Positions 56,043 through 64,000 of a stretch of DNA of 64,000 nt are shown piece after piece; position 1 is the stretch's first letter; each line of letters starts with the position of its first letter. Made by a program: the position numbers and the translations under genes. Where the stretch lies: assembly GCA_025210345.1 (NCBI GenBank), contig JAOARX010000023.1:1-64000 (forward strand), written 5' to 3'. The notes under the pieces are model-generated. The model searched no databases. It saw only the letters and a program-made list of their open reading frames with translations, and was not told where the DNA came from. Source of the stretch: Pelagimonas sp. (GTDB taxonomy: Bacteria > Pseudomonadota > Alphaproteobacteria > Rhodobacterales > Rhodobacteraceae).

Positions 56043-57268
56043 GCCGCACCGTTCTTTTGGTCGATGACGATCCCGCTGTGCGGGACGCCTTGGGGCAGAC
56101 GCTTGAACTGGCAGAGTTTGACGCCCGCACCGCGGGGTCCTTTGTCGAAGCCAAGGACTTGATCACCTCTGACTTTGGTGGTGTGATCGTGTCAGATATC
56201 CGCATGCCCGGTCGCGACGGGTTTCACCTGCTGGATTATGCGCTGACCCAGGACGCCGATCTGCCGGTGATCTTGTTGACCGGGGAAGGGGATATTCCCA
56301 TGGCGGTGCGCGCGATGGCGGCCGGGGCCTTTTCTTTCCTCGAAAAACCCTGTGGTCCCAATGAGTTGATCAGCGTGATTGAACGCGCGCTCAAGACCCG
56401 GAAAATGGTGCTGGAAAACCGCCACCTCAAAAGCCAGCTTGAGGCAGGGGATCCAGCGGCGCGCATGCTCTTTGGCATCTCGCCCCTGGCCGATACGCTG
56501 CGCAGCCGCACCCGGATGGCGGCGCGGGCCGGGACGGAAACGTTGGTCACGGGGGCGCCCGGCTCGGGCGTGTCGAAGGTGGCCGAAGTGATCCACCTGT
56601 CGTCCGCGCGCTCAAAAGGCCCGTTTGAAAAACGCGCCGCCACCGGGTTGGAACGATCCGAGCTCGAACAGCTTTGGACCACATGTTCGGGTGGGACGCT
56701 GTTTTTGGATGAGATCACGCAATTGCCGCTGGACACGCAGATGGCGCTGAATGATGCGCTTGAACGCGGTGGGGCGCTGTTGATCGCGGGCAGCACCCAG
56801 GATTTGGCGCAGGCGGTTCAAACCGGGGCGCTCTCAACGGATTTGTATTATCGTTTGCAGGTCTGCCACCTGCGCATTCCCGCGCTTTCTGAACGACCCG
56901 AGGACATTCCGGTCATGTTTCGGCACTATGTGGCGCAGGCGGCGGAACAGGCGGGTTTGACCCCCCCCGAGATTTCTCAGGATCTGCTGGCGCGCCTGAT
57001 GGCCGAGGACTGGCCGGGCAACGCGCGCGCCCTCATGAGCCGCGCCATGCGGTTTGCGCTGGGGCTGGGCGAAGAAGAAGAGACCCGTTCGGGGCTTGGC
57101 CTGGCCGAGCGGCTGGCGCAGGTAGAACGGTCGCTGCTGGTCGAGGCGCTGCGCAAGTCCAAGGGGCGTGCCAGCCAGGCCGCCGAGCAGCTCAAGCTCC
57201 CGCGGAAGACCTTTTACGACAAGCTCACGAAATATGGGCTCAAACCCGAGCTGTTCCGGGGCGGGTGA
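56039..57268 (+). CDS. dctD: C4-dicarboxylate response regulator with reduced AAA+ domain
   Basis: A 409-residue NtrC-family regulator. The receiver domain has LVDDDPAV at residues 6-13, phospho-acceptor Asp in VSDIRMPGRDG near 54, and FSFLEKPC near 101. The central AAA+ domain is altered: the Walker A position reads TGAPGSGVSKVAEVIH, with the P-loop Lys lost, and the GAFTGA sigma54-contact loop is deleted between SARSKGPFEKR and GGTLFLDEITQLP. The C-terminal Fis-type HTH is intact (KGRASQAAEQLKLPRKTFYD). It should bind DNA but probably does not activate sigma54 polymerase. Confidence 0.9.
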   Translation: MSRTVLLVDDDPAVRDALGQTLELAEFDARTAGSFVEAKDLITSDFGGVIVSDIRMPGRDGFHLLDYALTQDADLPVILLTGEGDIPMAVRAMAAGAFSFLEKPCGPNELISVIERALKTRKMVLENRHLKSQLEAGDPAARMLFGISPLADTLRSRTRMAARAGTETLVTGAPGSGVSKVAEVIHLSSARSKGPFEKRAATGLERSELEQLWTTCSGGTLFLDEITQLPLDTQMALNDALERGGALLIAGSTQDLAQAVQTGALSTDLYYRLQVCHLRIPALSERPEDIPVMFRHYVAQAAEQAGLTPPEISQDLLARLMAEDWPGNARALMSRAMRFALGLGEEEETRSGLGLAERLAQVERSLLVEALRKSKGRASQAAEQLKLPRKTFYDKLTKYGLKPELFRGG

Positions 57269-57275
57269 TCTGGAC

Positions 57276-57326
57276 TGTGCGGGATTCCGCACAGCTGTGG
57301 ATCGGGCCTGTGCGGCTTTTCGCACA
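57276..57326. promoter_or_regulatory. Pair of DctD-like palindromic binding sites upstream of dctP
   Basis: TGTGCGG-GATT-CCGCACA at 57276-57293 is a perfect inverted repeat. TGTGCGG-CTTT-TCGCACA at 57309-57326 has one mismatch. The centres are 33 bp apart, about three helical turns, so two dimers would lie on the same face. Similar TGTGCGGA-type palindromes are the known DctD sites of rhizobial dctA. No sigma54 -24/-12 pair was found between here and dctP. Confidence 0.75.
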
Positions 57327-57515
57327 AGCGCTGTCGATTCGCCCGGATGATTCGTTAGATATTTTTGTTAATGCATTGAAAATAAGCGTATTTGCCAAAA
57401 ATGCGGGCAATCTCTTGATCCGATTCGCCAGCTGCGGAATCGTTGCGTTGCCCGCCCTCAATTCGCTGTGGCGGACCGAAATGCCAGTTAACTGGATGTA
57501 TCTGGGAGGATACCA

Positions 57516-58520
57516 ATGAAAAAGTTTCTGATGTCGGCGGCCGCTGTGGCTGTCATGGCCACCACTGCAACCGGCGCAATGGCGGGCTGCGACGATGGCG
57601 AAATCGTGATCAAGTTCAGCCACGTCACCAACACCGACAAGCACCCCAAAGGGATCGCCGCTTCGCTGCTGGAACAGCGCGTGAACGACGAGATGAACGG
57701 CAAGGCCTGCCTTGAGGTGTTCCCGAACTCGACGCTTTACAACGACAACCAGGTTCTCGAAGCCATGTTGAACGGTGACGTCCAGCTGGCGGCGCCGTCG
57801 CTGTCGAAATTCGAAGCCTTCACCAAGCAGTTCCGCATCTTTGACCTGCCCTTCATGTTCAAGAACATGGACGCCGTGAATGCGTTCCAGGGGTCGGAAA
57901 CCGGTCAGGCGATGAAAGAGTCGATGGCGCGTCGCGGCCTGCTGGGCCTGGCGTTCTGGCACAATGGCATGAAACAGATGTCGGCCAACAAGCCGCTGGA
58001 AAACCCCTCTGACGCCAGTGGCCTCAAGTTCCGCGTGCAGAACTCTGAGGTGCTCAAGGCCCAGATGGCGGCCCTGGGTGGATCGCCCCAGCCGATGGCC
58101 TTTTCCGAAGTCTATGGCGCGCTGCAGACCGGCGTTGTCGACGGTCAGGAAAACACCTGGTCGAACATCTACGGCAAAAAGTTCTTTGAAGTGCAGGACG
58201 GTGTGACCGAAACCAACCACGGGATCATCGACTACCTGCTTGTGACCTCGACCGATTTCTGGGACAGCCTGCCCGACGACGTGCGTGACCAGCTGGCCAC
58301 CATCATCGAAGAAGTGACCGAAACCCGCAACGGCGAAGCCTATGCGGTGAACCAGGCCGCCAAGCAGCAGGTGATCGACGCCGGTGGTGTTGTCCGCCAG
58401 CTGACCCCCGAACAGCGTGACGCATGGGTGAAAACCATGATGCCCGTTTGGGATCAGTTCGTGGCTGACGTGGGTCAGGAAAACATTGACGCGGCCCAGG
58501 CGATCAACGCCCAGCACTAA
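57516..58520 (+). CDS. dctP: TRAP transporter C4-dicarboxylate-binding protein
   Basis: A 334-residue periplasmic solute-binding protein. The signal peptide is MKKFLMSAAAVAVMATTATG, cleaved near AMA before GCDDGE. The TRAP (DctP) fold shows IKFSHVTNTDKHPKG near residue 30, the carboxylate-binding Arg in SGLKFRVQNSEV near 170, and GVVDGQENTWSNIY near 208. A strong GGGAGG ribosome-binding site precedes ATG 57516. Expression is likely controlled by DctB-DctD. A terminator hairpin separates it from dctQ. Confidence 0.95.
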   Translation: MKKFLMSAAAVAVMATTATGAMAGCDDGEIVIKFSHVTNTDKHPKGIAASLLEQRVNDEMNGKACLEVFPNSTLYNDNQVLEAMLNGDVQLAAPSLSKFEAFTKQFRIFDLPFMFKNMDAVNAFQGSETGQAMKESMARRGLLGLAFWHNGMKQMSANKPLENPSDASGLKFRVQNSEVLKAQMAALGGSPQPMAFSEVYGALQTGVVDGQENTWSNIYGKKFFEVQDGVTETNHGIIDYLLVTSTDFWDSLPDDVRDQLATIIEEVTETRNGEAYAVNQAAKQQVIDAGGVVRQLTPEQRDAWVKTMMPVWDQFVADVGQENIDAAQAINAQH

Positions 58521-58528
58521 GCCAAACG

Positions 58529-58561
58529 GCCCGGTCCCCAACCTGTGGGGCCGGGCTTTTT
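58529..58561 (+). terminator. Hairpin with T tract between dctP and dctQ
   Basis: GCCCGGTCCCCA and TGGGGCCGGGC form a stem with one bulge around ACCTG, followed by TTTTT. In such binding-protein operons a leaky terminator keeps binding protein in excess of the membrane subunits. A second GC-rich hairpin, CCGGGCCCGCGGGCCCCGG, follows (58562-58580). Confidence 0.8.
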
Positions 58562-58664
58562 CCGGGCCCGCGGGCCCCGGACCTCTGGCACCCGTGGGGG
58601 GCTGCCAATCATCTTGAAATCATGACGCGCGGGGCCACATCCCGCGCATGGAAGGGGAGGGGGC

Positions 58665-59357
58665 ATGTCTTCTCATCACCCGTCCGAGAGCTCGCTCTGG
58701 GGCCAATTTATCAATGAGCTGGAAGAGACCGTGATCGCCATGTTGCTGGGGGGCATGCTGATTGTGACCTTCGTCAATGTGGTGCTGCGCTATGGGTTCA
58801 ATTCGGGCCTGATCTGGGGGCTTGAGGCCACCTTGATCCTGTTTGCCTGGCTGGTGCTGTTTGGGGTTTCCTATGCGGTGAAAACCACAGCCAACCTGGG
58901 GGTTGATGCGATCCTCAATATCGTGTCGCCCAATACCCGTCGCGTGCTGGGCCTGATTGCCGCTGCGGTCTGCGTGGCCTATGCGTTCTTGCTGATGAAG
59001 GGGGCGTGGGACTATTGGGCCAACTTTGCCAACCTGCCCAAGACCGAAGGCCGCTGGTTCCCGCTGGGCTTCGAAGAGATGAAGCGCACGTCGTATCGGT
59101 CCTGGTACGAGGTGGATGACATCCGCATGCCGGACTGGCTGCGCTTTATCGAGCCCTGGATCAACGAAGGCGAAGCCTATGAAAAGATCCCGCGCTTTAT
59201 CCCCTATGCGATGTTGCCCTTTGGCGCGGCGCTGTTGTTGTTCCGTTTTGTGCAGGCCGGCCTGCGCATCTGGACCGGCCAGGCCGAAAGTCTGATCGTC
59301 AGCCACGAAGCCGAAGATGCGGTCGACGAAGTCGCCCATATGAACAAGGAAGACTAA
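58665..59357 (+). CDS. dctQ: TRAP transporter small permease subunit
   Basis: A 230-residue DctQ with four membrane helices (TVIAMLLGGMLIVTFVNVVL near residue 22, and LEATLILFAWLVLFGVSYAV). Between helices three and four is a soluble insertion of about 60 residues (KTEGRWFPLGFEEMKRTSYR), making the protein longer than minimal DctQ proteins of about 160-180 residues. The RYGF and W-E-type motifs of the family are present. It lies three bases from dctM. Confidence 0.9.
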   Translation: MSSHHPSESSLWGQFINELEETVIAMLLGGMLIVTFVNVVLRYGFNSGLIWGLEATLILFAWLVLFGVSYAVKTTANLGVDAILNIVSPNTRRVLGLIAAAVCVAYAFLLMKGAWDYWANFANLPKTEGRWFPLGFEEMKRTSYRSWYEVDDIRMPDWLRFIEPWINEGEAYEKIPRFIPYAMLPFGAALLLFRFVQAGLRIWTGQAESLIVSHEAEDAVDEVAHMNKED

Positions 59358-59360
59358 GAC

Positions 59361-60737
59361 ATGGACGTCGTCATTCTCTTTTCCATGGTCATCGGCCTGA
59401 TGCTGATCGGCGTGCCGATCGCGGTTTCGCTTGGCTTTTCTTCGATGATCTTCCTGCTGGTGCTGTCGGACACCTCGCTTGCGTCGATTGCCCAGAGCTT
59501 TTTCCAGGCCATGGCGGGGCATTATACGCTTTTGGCGATCCCCTTCTTTATTCTGGCCTCGTCGTTCATGTCGACAGGCGGCGTGGCGCGGCGGATCATC
59601 CGCTTTTCCATCGCCATCGTCGGACATTTCCACGGCGGTCTGGCGATTGCGGGGGTGTTTGCCTGCATGCTGTTCGCGGCCCTGTCCGGATCCAGCCCGG
59701 CAACCGTTGTGGCCATTGGCTCGATCGTGATCGCCGGCATGCGCCAGGTGGGCTATTCCAAGGACTTTGCGGCGGGTGTTATCGCCAATGCGGGCACCCT
59801 GGGCATCCTGATCCCACCGTCCATTGTGATGGTGGTCTATGCTTCGGCGGTTGAGGTTTCCGTGGGGCGCATGTTCCTCGCGGGTGTCATTCCGGGGCTG
59901 ATGGCAGGCACGATGCTGATGATCACCATCTATGTGATTGCGCGCATCAAGAACCTGCCCAAAGGCGAATGGAAGGGCTGGGGCGAAGTGGCCGAAGCGG
60001 GCTTTGACGCCATCTGGGGCCTGTTCCTGATTGTGATCATTCTGGGCGGCATTTATGGCGGGATCTTTACCCCGACCGAAGCGGCCGCGGTTGCCGCGGT
60101 ATATGCCTTCTTCATTGCGAACTTTATCTATCGCGACATGGGGCCGCTGCATGACAAAGAGGGCACGCGCAACAAGACTTTGCTGCAAAAGCCCATTGCG
60201 TTGATCACGGCGTTTTTCCACCGCGACACCAAGAACACGCTGTTCGACGCGGGCAAGCTGACCATTACCCTGATGTTCATCATCGCCAATGCGCTGATCC
60301 TCAAACACGTGTTGACCGATGAGCAAATCCCGCAACAGATCGCGGGCGCGATGTTGCAGGCGGGTTTTGGGGCGGTGACCTTCTTGATCATCGTCAACAT
60401 CATCTTGCTGATTGGTGGCCAATTCATGGAGCCCTCGGGCCTGTTGGTGATCGTTGCGCCGCTGGTGTTCCCGATTGCGATCGAGCTGGGAATCGATCCG
60501 ATCCATCTGGGTATCATCATGGTGGTGAACATGGAAATCGGCATGATCACACCGCCGGTTGGTCTGAACCTGTTCGTGACCTCGGGCGTGGCAGGGATGC
60601 CGATGATGCGGGTTGTGCGCGCGGCGCTGCCGTTCCTGGCGGTTCTGTTCGTCTTCCTGATCATGGTGACCTATATCCCCGCGATCTCGACCTTCCTGCC
60701 CAATCACTTCATGGGGCCAGAGATCATCACCAAGTGA
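59361..60737 (+). CDS. dctM: TRAP transporter large permease subunit
   Basis: A 458-residue ion-transporter superfamily permease with about twelve helices, coupling sodium or proton flow to dicarboxylate uptake. Motifs include FFILASSFMSTGGVARRIIR near residue 55, SGSSPATVVAIGSIV near 113, IPPSIVMVVYASAVEVSVGR near 150 and GGIYGGIFTPTEAAAVAAVY near 230. A loop around residue 265-295 (LHDKEGTRNKTLLQKPIALI) is longer than in shorter members. It ends the dct operon; a bidirectional terminator follows. Confidence 0.95.
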   Translation: MDVVILFSMVIGLMLIGVPIAVSLGFSSMIFLLVLSDTSLASIAQSFFQAMAGHYTLLAIPFFILASSFMSTGGVARRIIRFSIAIVGHFHGGLAIAGVFACMLFAALSGSSPATVVAIGSIVIAGMRQVGYSKDFAAGVIANAGTLGILIPPSIVMVVYASAVEVSVGRMFLAGVIPGLMAGTMLMITIYVIARIKNLPKGEWKGWGEVAEAGFDAIWGLFLIVIILGGIYGGIFTPTEAAAVAAVYAFFIANFIYRDMGPLHDKEGTRNKTLLQKPIALITAFFHRDTKNTLFDAGKLTITLMFIIANALILKHVLTDEQIPQQIAGAMLQAGFGAVTFLIIVNIILLIGGQFMEPSGLLVIVAPLVFPIAIELGIDPIHLGIIMVVNMEIGMITPPVGLNLFVTSGVAGMPMMRVVRAALPFLAVLFVFLIMVTYIPAISTFLPNHFMGPEIITK

Positions 60738-60790
60738 TCTTTCGGGGTTGACCTCAAGGTGCGCTGGCGCGCGCTTGGTGTCAGAAAGAC

Positions 60791-60824
60791 GAAAGGCGAC
60801 GTTCCATCCCGAACGTCGCCTTTT
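60791..60824. terminator. Bidirectional intrinsic terminator between dctM and tpiA
   Basis: AAAGGCGACGTTC (60792-60804), loop CATCCC, GAACGTCGCCTTTT (60811-60824): a perfect 13-bp stem with A and T tracts on the two sides, placed between convergent genes. Confidence 0.92.
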
Positions 60825-60880
60825 GCCTGTCTGCTTGTCTGCTGGACTGCCCCTCAGGCCGATGTCTTTGGTCCGCGCCC

Positions 60881-61618
60881 TTAGCTTGCGTTGAGGGCGG
60901 TGATGATCAGCACGAAATCTGCAGCCTTCAGTGACGCCCCCCCCACCAGCGCGCCATCGACGTTCGAGACGCCGAAAATCTCGGCGGCGTTGCCCGGTTT
61001 GACCGAGCCGCCATATAGCAGACGGACCGAGCGGCCAACCCCTTCGCCAAAGCGCTGTTCAAGTTTGACCCGCATGAAATCATGCACTTCGCCGATCTGG
61101 TCCAGCGTCGGGATCTTGCCGGTGCCGATGGCCCAGACAGGTTCATAGGCGACAACCAGGTTGTGTCCGGTGGCCGCATCCGGGATCGACCCCGCCAATT
61201 GCCCGCCAATGATGTCCAATGTGTTGTGCGCTTCGCGCTGGTCGAGGGTTTCGCCCACACAGACGATGGATTTCAGGCCCGCGTCCCAGGCCGCCACACA
61301 TTTGGCGCGCACATCCGCGTCGCTTTCCCCATGGTCCGAGCGGCGCTCGGAGTGGCCCAGAATCACATGGCTCGCGCCCGCATCTTTCAGCATCACCGCC
61401 GAGATATCGCCCGTATGCGCGCCCGATGTGTTCGCGTGGCAATCCTGCCCGCCGATGGCAATCTGACCGGCTGCCTCGGCTGCGGCGGAAATCAGCGGGC
61501 TGGGCGGGCAAATCAGGATCTCGGCTTTGCCTGTTGCCTCTTGCATGGCCGCCAATTGGGCCAAATCCGCCCGCGTGCCGTTCATTTTCCAATTGCCCGC
61601 AGCCAATTTCACCCGCAT
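60881..61618 (-). CDS. tpiA: Triosephosphate isomerase
   Basis: A 245-residue TIM barrel interconverting DHAP and glyceraldehyde-3-phosphate. Catalytic residues: Asn-Lys in AAGNWKMNG near residue 8-10, His in VILGHSERR near 92, Glu in [13 protein letters not shown] near 160. [16 protein letters not shown] near 205 is the phosphate loop. ATG 61618 ([11 protein letters not shown]) is preceded by GAGGGACG and fits the family; ATG 61630 is an alternative. It is divergent from the oxygenase gene with only 59 bases between starts. Confidence 0.96.
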   Translation of the reverse strand: MRVKLAAGNWKMNGTRADLAQLAAMQEATGKAEILICPPSPLISAAAEAAGQIAIGGQDCHANTSGAHTGDISAVMLKDAGASHVILGHSERRSDHGESDADVRAKCVAAWDAGLKSIVCVGETLDQREAHNTLDIIGGQLAGSIPDAATGHNLVVAYEPVWAIGTGKIPTLDQIGEVHDFMRVKLEQRFGEGVGRSVRLLYGGSVKPGNAAEIFGVSNVDGALVGGASLKAADFVLIITALNAS

Positions 61619-61677
61619 ATCGTCCCTCATCTTTGAATTTGCCCCTGATGTAGCAGGTTTTTCGAGAGGAAGAAGCC

Positions 61678-62595
61678 TTGATCCCACGGATAGATGCGCA
61701 AAAGCTGGCGGCCCGCGATGCTGAAACCCTGAATGCTCTGCGTGACGGGGCGCGGGGGGCGGGGTTTTTGACCGTCCACAATACGGCCATCACACCGGCG
61801 CGCATGCGTTTGGTTCTGGCGGCCTATCGCGCGTTCTTTGATCTGCCCGAGGATGAGAAGCGCGCCGTTGACATGGCGGTCACCGGGTCGAACCGGGGAT
61901 GGGGCGGTCCGCAGTCGGAACAGGTCGACCCGCAGGCCAACCCGGATTACAAACAGGTGTTTGACAGCGGTTTCGAGATAGAGAGCAGCTCTTTGCCGGT
62001 CTATGCGCCCAATCTGTGGCCGGACCGCCCAGAGGGGTTTCAAGCGATCATTCAGGCCTACTATTGCGATGCACGGGCCGTGGCGATGGATCTCTTGCGC
62101 GGGATCGCCGAGGGGCTTGGGCTGGATCGCGGGTATTTCGATGACAAGTTCGATCGCCCCATGGCGCTGTTGCGGGGCAATTATTACCCGCCGCGCCCGG
62201 ATTGGGCGGGGGACAAGGATTTCGGCATTGCTGCGCATACGGATTACGGCTGTTTGACGCTTTTGGGCACGGATGGCGTGCCGGGGCTTGAGGTGCTGAC
62301 GCCGCAAGGCGACTGGATGGCGGTCAACGCCCGCCCCGGTGAATTTATCATCAATTTTGGCGAGATGCTTGAGATGTGGAGCGGCGGTCAGGTCAAGGCG
62401 ACGCTGCACCGGGTCAGAGGCACGGCGGAGGAACGCATTTCCGTGCCTTTGTTCTTTAATCCAAACCATGAAACCAACGTGGCGCCGCTTGGATCAGGGG
62501 ATGCGATCACCGCAGGGGACCACCTGCAAAAGCGGTTTAATCAGACCTATGTGCATCTTCAGGACGTGGAAGATCAAACAGGTGAAATGGGATAG
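61678..62595 (+). CDS. 2-oxoglutarate/Fe(II)-dependent oxygenase (isopenicillin N synthase family)
   Basis: A 305-residue protein of the IPNS/2OG oxygenase family. The iron ligands are His and Asp in [12 protein letters not shown] near residue 190 and the distal His in ATLHRVRG near 245, with the 2OG-binding Arg-x-Ser in RISVPLFF near 255. The N-terminal DIOX_N segment ([20 protein letters not shown]) is present. It starts at TTG 61678, eight bases after GAGAGGAAG. Substrate unknown. The last 59 bases overlap the convergent gene. Confidence 0.88.
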   Translation: MIPRIDAQKLAARDAETLNALRDGARGAGFLTVHNTAITPARMRLVLAAYRAFFDLPEDEKRAVDMAVTGSNRGWGGPQSEQVDPQANPDYKQVFDSGFEIESSSLPVYAPNLWPDRPEGFQAIIQAYYCDARAVAMDLLRGIAEGLGLDRGYFDDKFDRPMALLRGNYYPPRPDWAGDKDFGIAAHTDYGCLTLLGTDGVPGLEVLTPQGDWMAVNARPGEFIINFGEMLEMWSGGQVKATLHRVRGTAEERISVPLFFNPNHETNVAPLGSGDAITAGDHLQKRFNQTYVHLQDVEDQTGEMG

Positions 62596-63121
62596 TCAGC
62601 TGCGATTCCTTTGGTTCTGACAGGTCGGTATAGCCCAAAACGAGTGTGCCGAACTTCATGGGAATCGCCTTTGTTTTGGTGTGATTATAGAATGCCTCGA
62701 TCGGAGCGCGCACCTCCAGTGCAACGCTTTCACCGGGGGTTACCACCTGCGGAAGCAAAGGGCAGATCACCCCTCTTCGATTAGGGTTCTCCACGATTTG
62801 GATGGAAGAGCCCTGTGATGATGTGACCTGTATGTCCTGACTTTGCGCGGTCTTAATATCGTTCAATCGAATGCTGTGCAGCCCCTGATTCTTGATATTA
62901 AGTTCGACCAGGTAGTGTTCTGGCCTTAGAGGTCGGGAGGCGCGAATAGAGACCAAAAGCGGCGTGCCTGATTTCAACAGCGGGATGCCATCTTTTGCGG
63001 CTTGATAGACCAGCCCGACAACCGCAGCCCCGGCTGCGACGGTTTCGGCAGCCATGGCCTGTGTAGGATCCTGGTCGGAGGTCAGATATTCAATGGTGAT
63101 TGGTGTTTTAAATTCAGGCAT
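62537..63121 (-). CDS. Hypothetical protein, no recognised family
   Basis: A 194-residue protein. After a charged start (MPEFKTPITIEYLTSDQDP) there is one hydrophobic segment (MAAETVAAGAAVVGLVYQAA, about residues 23-42) and then a beta-rich region with alternating hydrophobic residues (PEHYLVELNIKNQGLHSIRL; PGESVALEVRAPIEAFY), resembling an immunoglobulin-like sandwich. Codon use is less GC-biased than in the neighbours, which hints at transfer or low expression. The 3' end overlaps the oxygenase gene by 59 bases. No function can be assigned. Confidence 0.6.
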   Translation of the reverse strand: MPEFKTPITIEYLTSDQDPTQAMAAETVAAGAAVVGLVYQAAKDGIPLLKSGTPLLVSIRASRPLRPEHYLVELNIKNQGLHSIRLNDIKTAQSQDIQVTSSQGSSIQIVENPNRRGVICPLLPQVVTPGESVALEVRAPIEAFYNHTKTKAIPMKFGTLVLGYTDLSEPKESQLTIPFHLFDLPRPEDAHRSD

Positions 63122-63148
63122 CGCAAAAATATCCTTTGCCGTCGTGTT

Positions 63149-63472
63149 TCACAAATATCGCAACGCCTCGCGTGCCAAGGCGCAGGCCTCTTCGGGGTCG
63201 TCCATGGCTTCGCCGGGGAGAGACCAATAGGGCATTTCGACGGTTTTGCCGTCTTTGCGGGTATAGGACCATTTGGTCAGGCCCATGTCTTCGAGCCGGT
63301 CGATAAAGGCGCCCGCGCCCTTGATCCAAAGCGTGCTGTCGGAATGCACAATCGCGAAAATCGTGCCCTGGTGATACAGGCACAGACCACCCATCATGCG
63401 CCGCGTGGTGATGTCGCCCAGACCGGAAAACAGATCCTTGGCAAAGGCGATATCCTCGGGCGAGATGCTCAT
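63149..63472 (-). CDS. TfoX N-terminal-domain protein
   Basis: A 107-residue protein consisting only of the TfoX N-terminal domain: FAKDLFSGLGDITTRRMMGG, LCLYHQGTIFAIV and KWSYTRKDGKTVEMPYWSLP. The C-terminal domain of competence regulator TfoX is absent, as in many stand-alone homologues of uncertain function. Its start overlaps the stop of the Fe-S carrier gene by four bases, so the two are co-translated. Confidence 0.85.
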   Translation of the reverse strand: MSISPEDIAFAKDLFSGLGDITTRRMMGGLCLYHQGTIFAIVHSDSTLWIKGAGAFIDRLEDMGLTKWSYTRKDGKTVEMPYWSLPGEAMDDPEEACALAREALRYL

Positions 63473-63876
63473 GTCAATTTTGGCGGCTGAACCGTGAGGC
63501 CGTTGTTTTGTTCTGCGGCCAGCTCTTCCACGCCCTTGAATTTGATCGATTCGCCACAGCCGCAGGCGTCTTCGACGTTGGGGTTGTTGAACTTGAATCC
63601 CGATTCCAGCAGCCCGATTTCATAGTCGATTTCCGTGCCGAACAGGAACATCTGGGCCATGGGGGCGATCAGCACGCGCGCACCGTCTTGTTCCACCACT
63701 TCGTCGTTGGGCTCGGCCGCGTCCACGTAATCCATGGTGTATTCCATGCCCGCGCAGCCCCCCTTTTTGATGCCGATCTTCAGCCCATGCCGCCCGTCAC
63801 GCTCCATGAGCTTGCGGATCTGGGCCACGGCTTTGTCGGTCATGCTGACGGCGTTCTTGCCGGGAATGCTGAACAT
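63469..63876 (-). CDS. A-type iron-sulfur carrier protein (HesB/IscA family)
   Basis: A 135-residue A-type carrier. The three cluster Cys are KKGGCAGMEYTMDY near residue 40 and DACGCGESIKFKG near 103-105. The length is slightly above the 107-120 typical, with extra residues at both ends. It delivers [Fe-S] clusters to target apoproteins; ErpA, IscA and SufA cannot be told apart from the sequence here, so no symbol is given. ATG 63876 follows AAGAGGTATCCC. Confidence 0.9.
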   Translation of the reverse strand: MFSIPGKNAVSMTDKAVAQIRKLMERDGRHGLKIGIKKGGCAGMEYTMDYVDAAEPNDEVVEQDGARVLIAPMAQMFLFGTEIDYEIGLLESGFKFNNPNVEDACGCGESIKFKGVEELAAEQNNGLTVQPPKLT

Positions 63877-63903
63877 GGGATACCTCTTTTTCTTGGCCTA
63901 TAT

Positions 63904-64000
63904 CTAAGGCTTTGACTGCGTGATCTCAAGAAGCGACAGCGTGGCAAATGAGGTGGCCAGCGCCCAGGCAAAAGAGGCCAGCGTGCCGATGATCACATAT
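63904..64000 (-). CDS. C-terminal end of a membrane protein (partial at window end)
   Basis: On the minus strand a frame enters from the right edge and ends at TAG (63904-63906). The visible 31 residues are YVIIGTLASFAWALATSFAT followed by LSLLEITQSKP, a hydrophobic segment with a short polar tail. A polytopic membrane protein is likely. Too little is present to name it, and a chance open frame cannot be excluded. Confidence 0.4.
   Translation of the reverse strand, partial: YVIIGTLASFAWALATSFATLSLLEITQSKP

Noticed and set aside
57327-57515. Search for a sigma54 promoter before dctP
   Set aside because: No TGGCAC-N5-TTGCA-like pair was found by eye.
58620-60707. 695-codon minus-strand frame opposite dctQ and dctM
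   Set aside because: Low-complexity His/Asp/Arg composition typical of an antisense shadow of membrane-protein genes; both transporter genes are clear on the other strand.

Overview
The window looks like a chromosomal segment of a Rhodobacterales alphaproteobacterium (Roseobacter group or close relative). The evidence is a nuo operon studded with the small accessory genes typical of that order, a C-terminally extended NuoE, DUF5333/DUF5337/DUF2849/DUF934/DUF2927 proteins, a DksA that has lost its zinc cysteines, a DctD regulator without the sigma54-contact loop, and high-GC codon use. Species cannot be fixed from the sequence alone. Most of the window is ordinary core genome.

Layout. 1-15348: the 3' end of nuoE, then nuoF, G, H, I, J, K, L, M and N (respiratory complex I), interleaved with eight small genes (HhH-domain protein, DUF5337, two lipoproteins, DUF5333, a 98-residue protein, a CMD-family protein and a 65-residue membrane protein). 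15388-18584: birA, coaX and rnj in the same direction. 18618-26382: PilZ protein, DEAD-box helicase, two paralogous glycosyltransferases, tgt on the opposite strand, then an epimerase/GT8 pair. 26571-29980: lon with a heat-shock-type promoter, a small secreted/membrane protein, and an HU-like protein with a basic tail.

29999-32464 is the only clearly accessory stretch. Two tRNA-Val genes (CAC on +, TAC on -) face each other with their 3' ends inward and bound about 2.3 kb. Inside is a chain of four overlapping small genes ending in a 22-residue hydrophobic peptide, a structured non-coding stretch, and the truncated C-terminus of a large serine recombinase whose stop codon lies in the tRNA acceptor stem. 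I read this as a decayed integrative element.

32657-45916: a chemoreceptor; a minus-strand group with a VWA (CoxE-like) protein, membrane protein, DUF2927 lipoprotein, GNAT and a MoxR ATPase; dksA; an FAD monooxygenase; XdhC and a molybdopterin-binding protein; a methyltransferase; and infC, which appears to start at AUA. 46309-54236: an Ala/Glu-rich membrane-anchored protein, a ferredoxin-NADP reductase, an assimilatory sulfate-reduction operon (cysG, DUF2849, cysI, cysH, DUF934) with a divergent Lrp-type regulator, and a cytochrome P450. 54291-60737: dctB-dctD two-component system followed by a dctPQM TRAP transporter, with two palindromic probable DctD sites between them. 60881-64000: tpiA, a 2OG-Fe(II) oxygenase, an orphan protein, a TfoX N-domain protein, an A-type Fe-S carrier and the edge of a membrane protein gene.

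The most noteworthy signals are the tRNA-Val-bounded cassette with its micropeptide and paired palindromes, a 13-bp inverted copy of tRNA sequence abutting the first tRNA-Val, the AUA start of infC, a hairpin presenting the birA start codon in its loop, and the agreement between a DctD lacking GAFTGA and a dctP promoter region with DctD-like palindromes but no visible sigma54 promoter.
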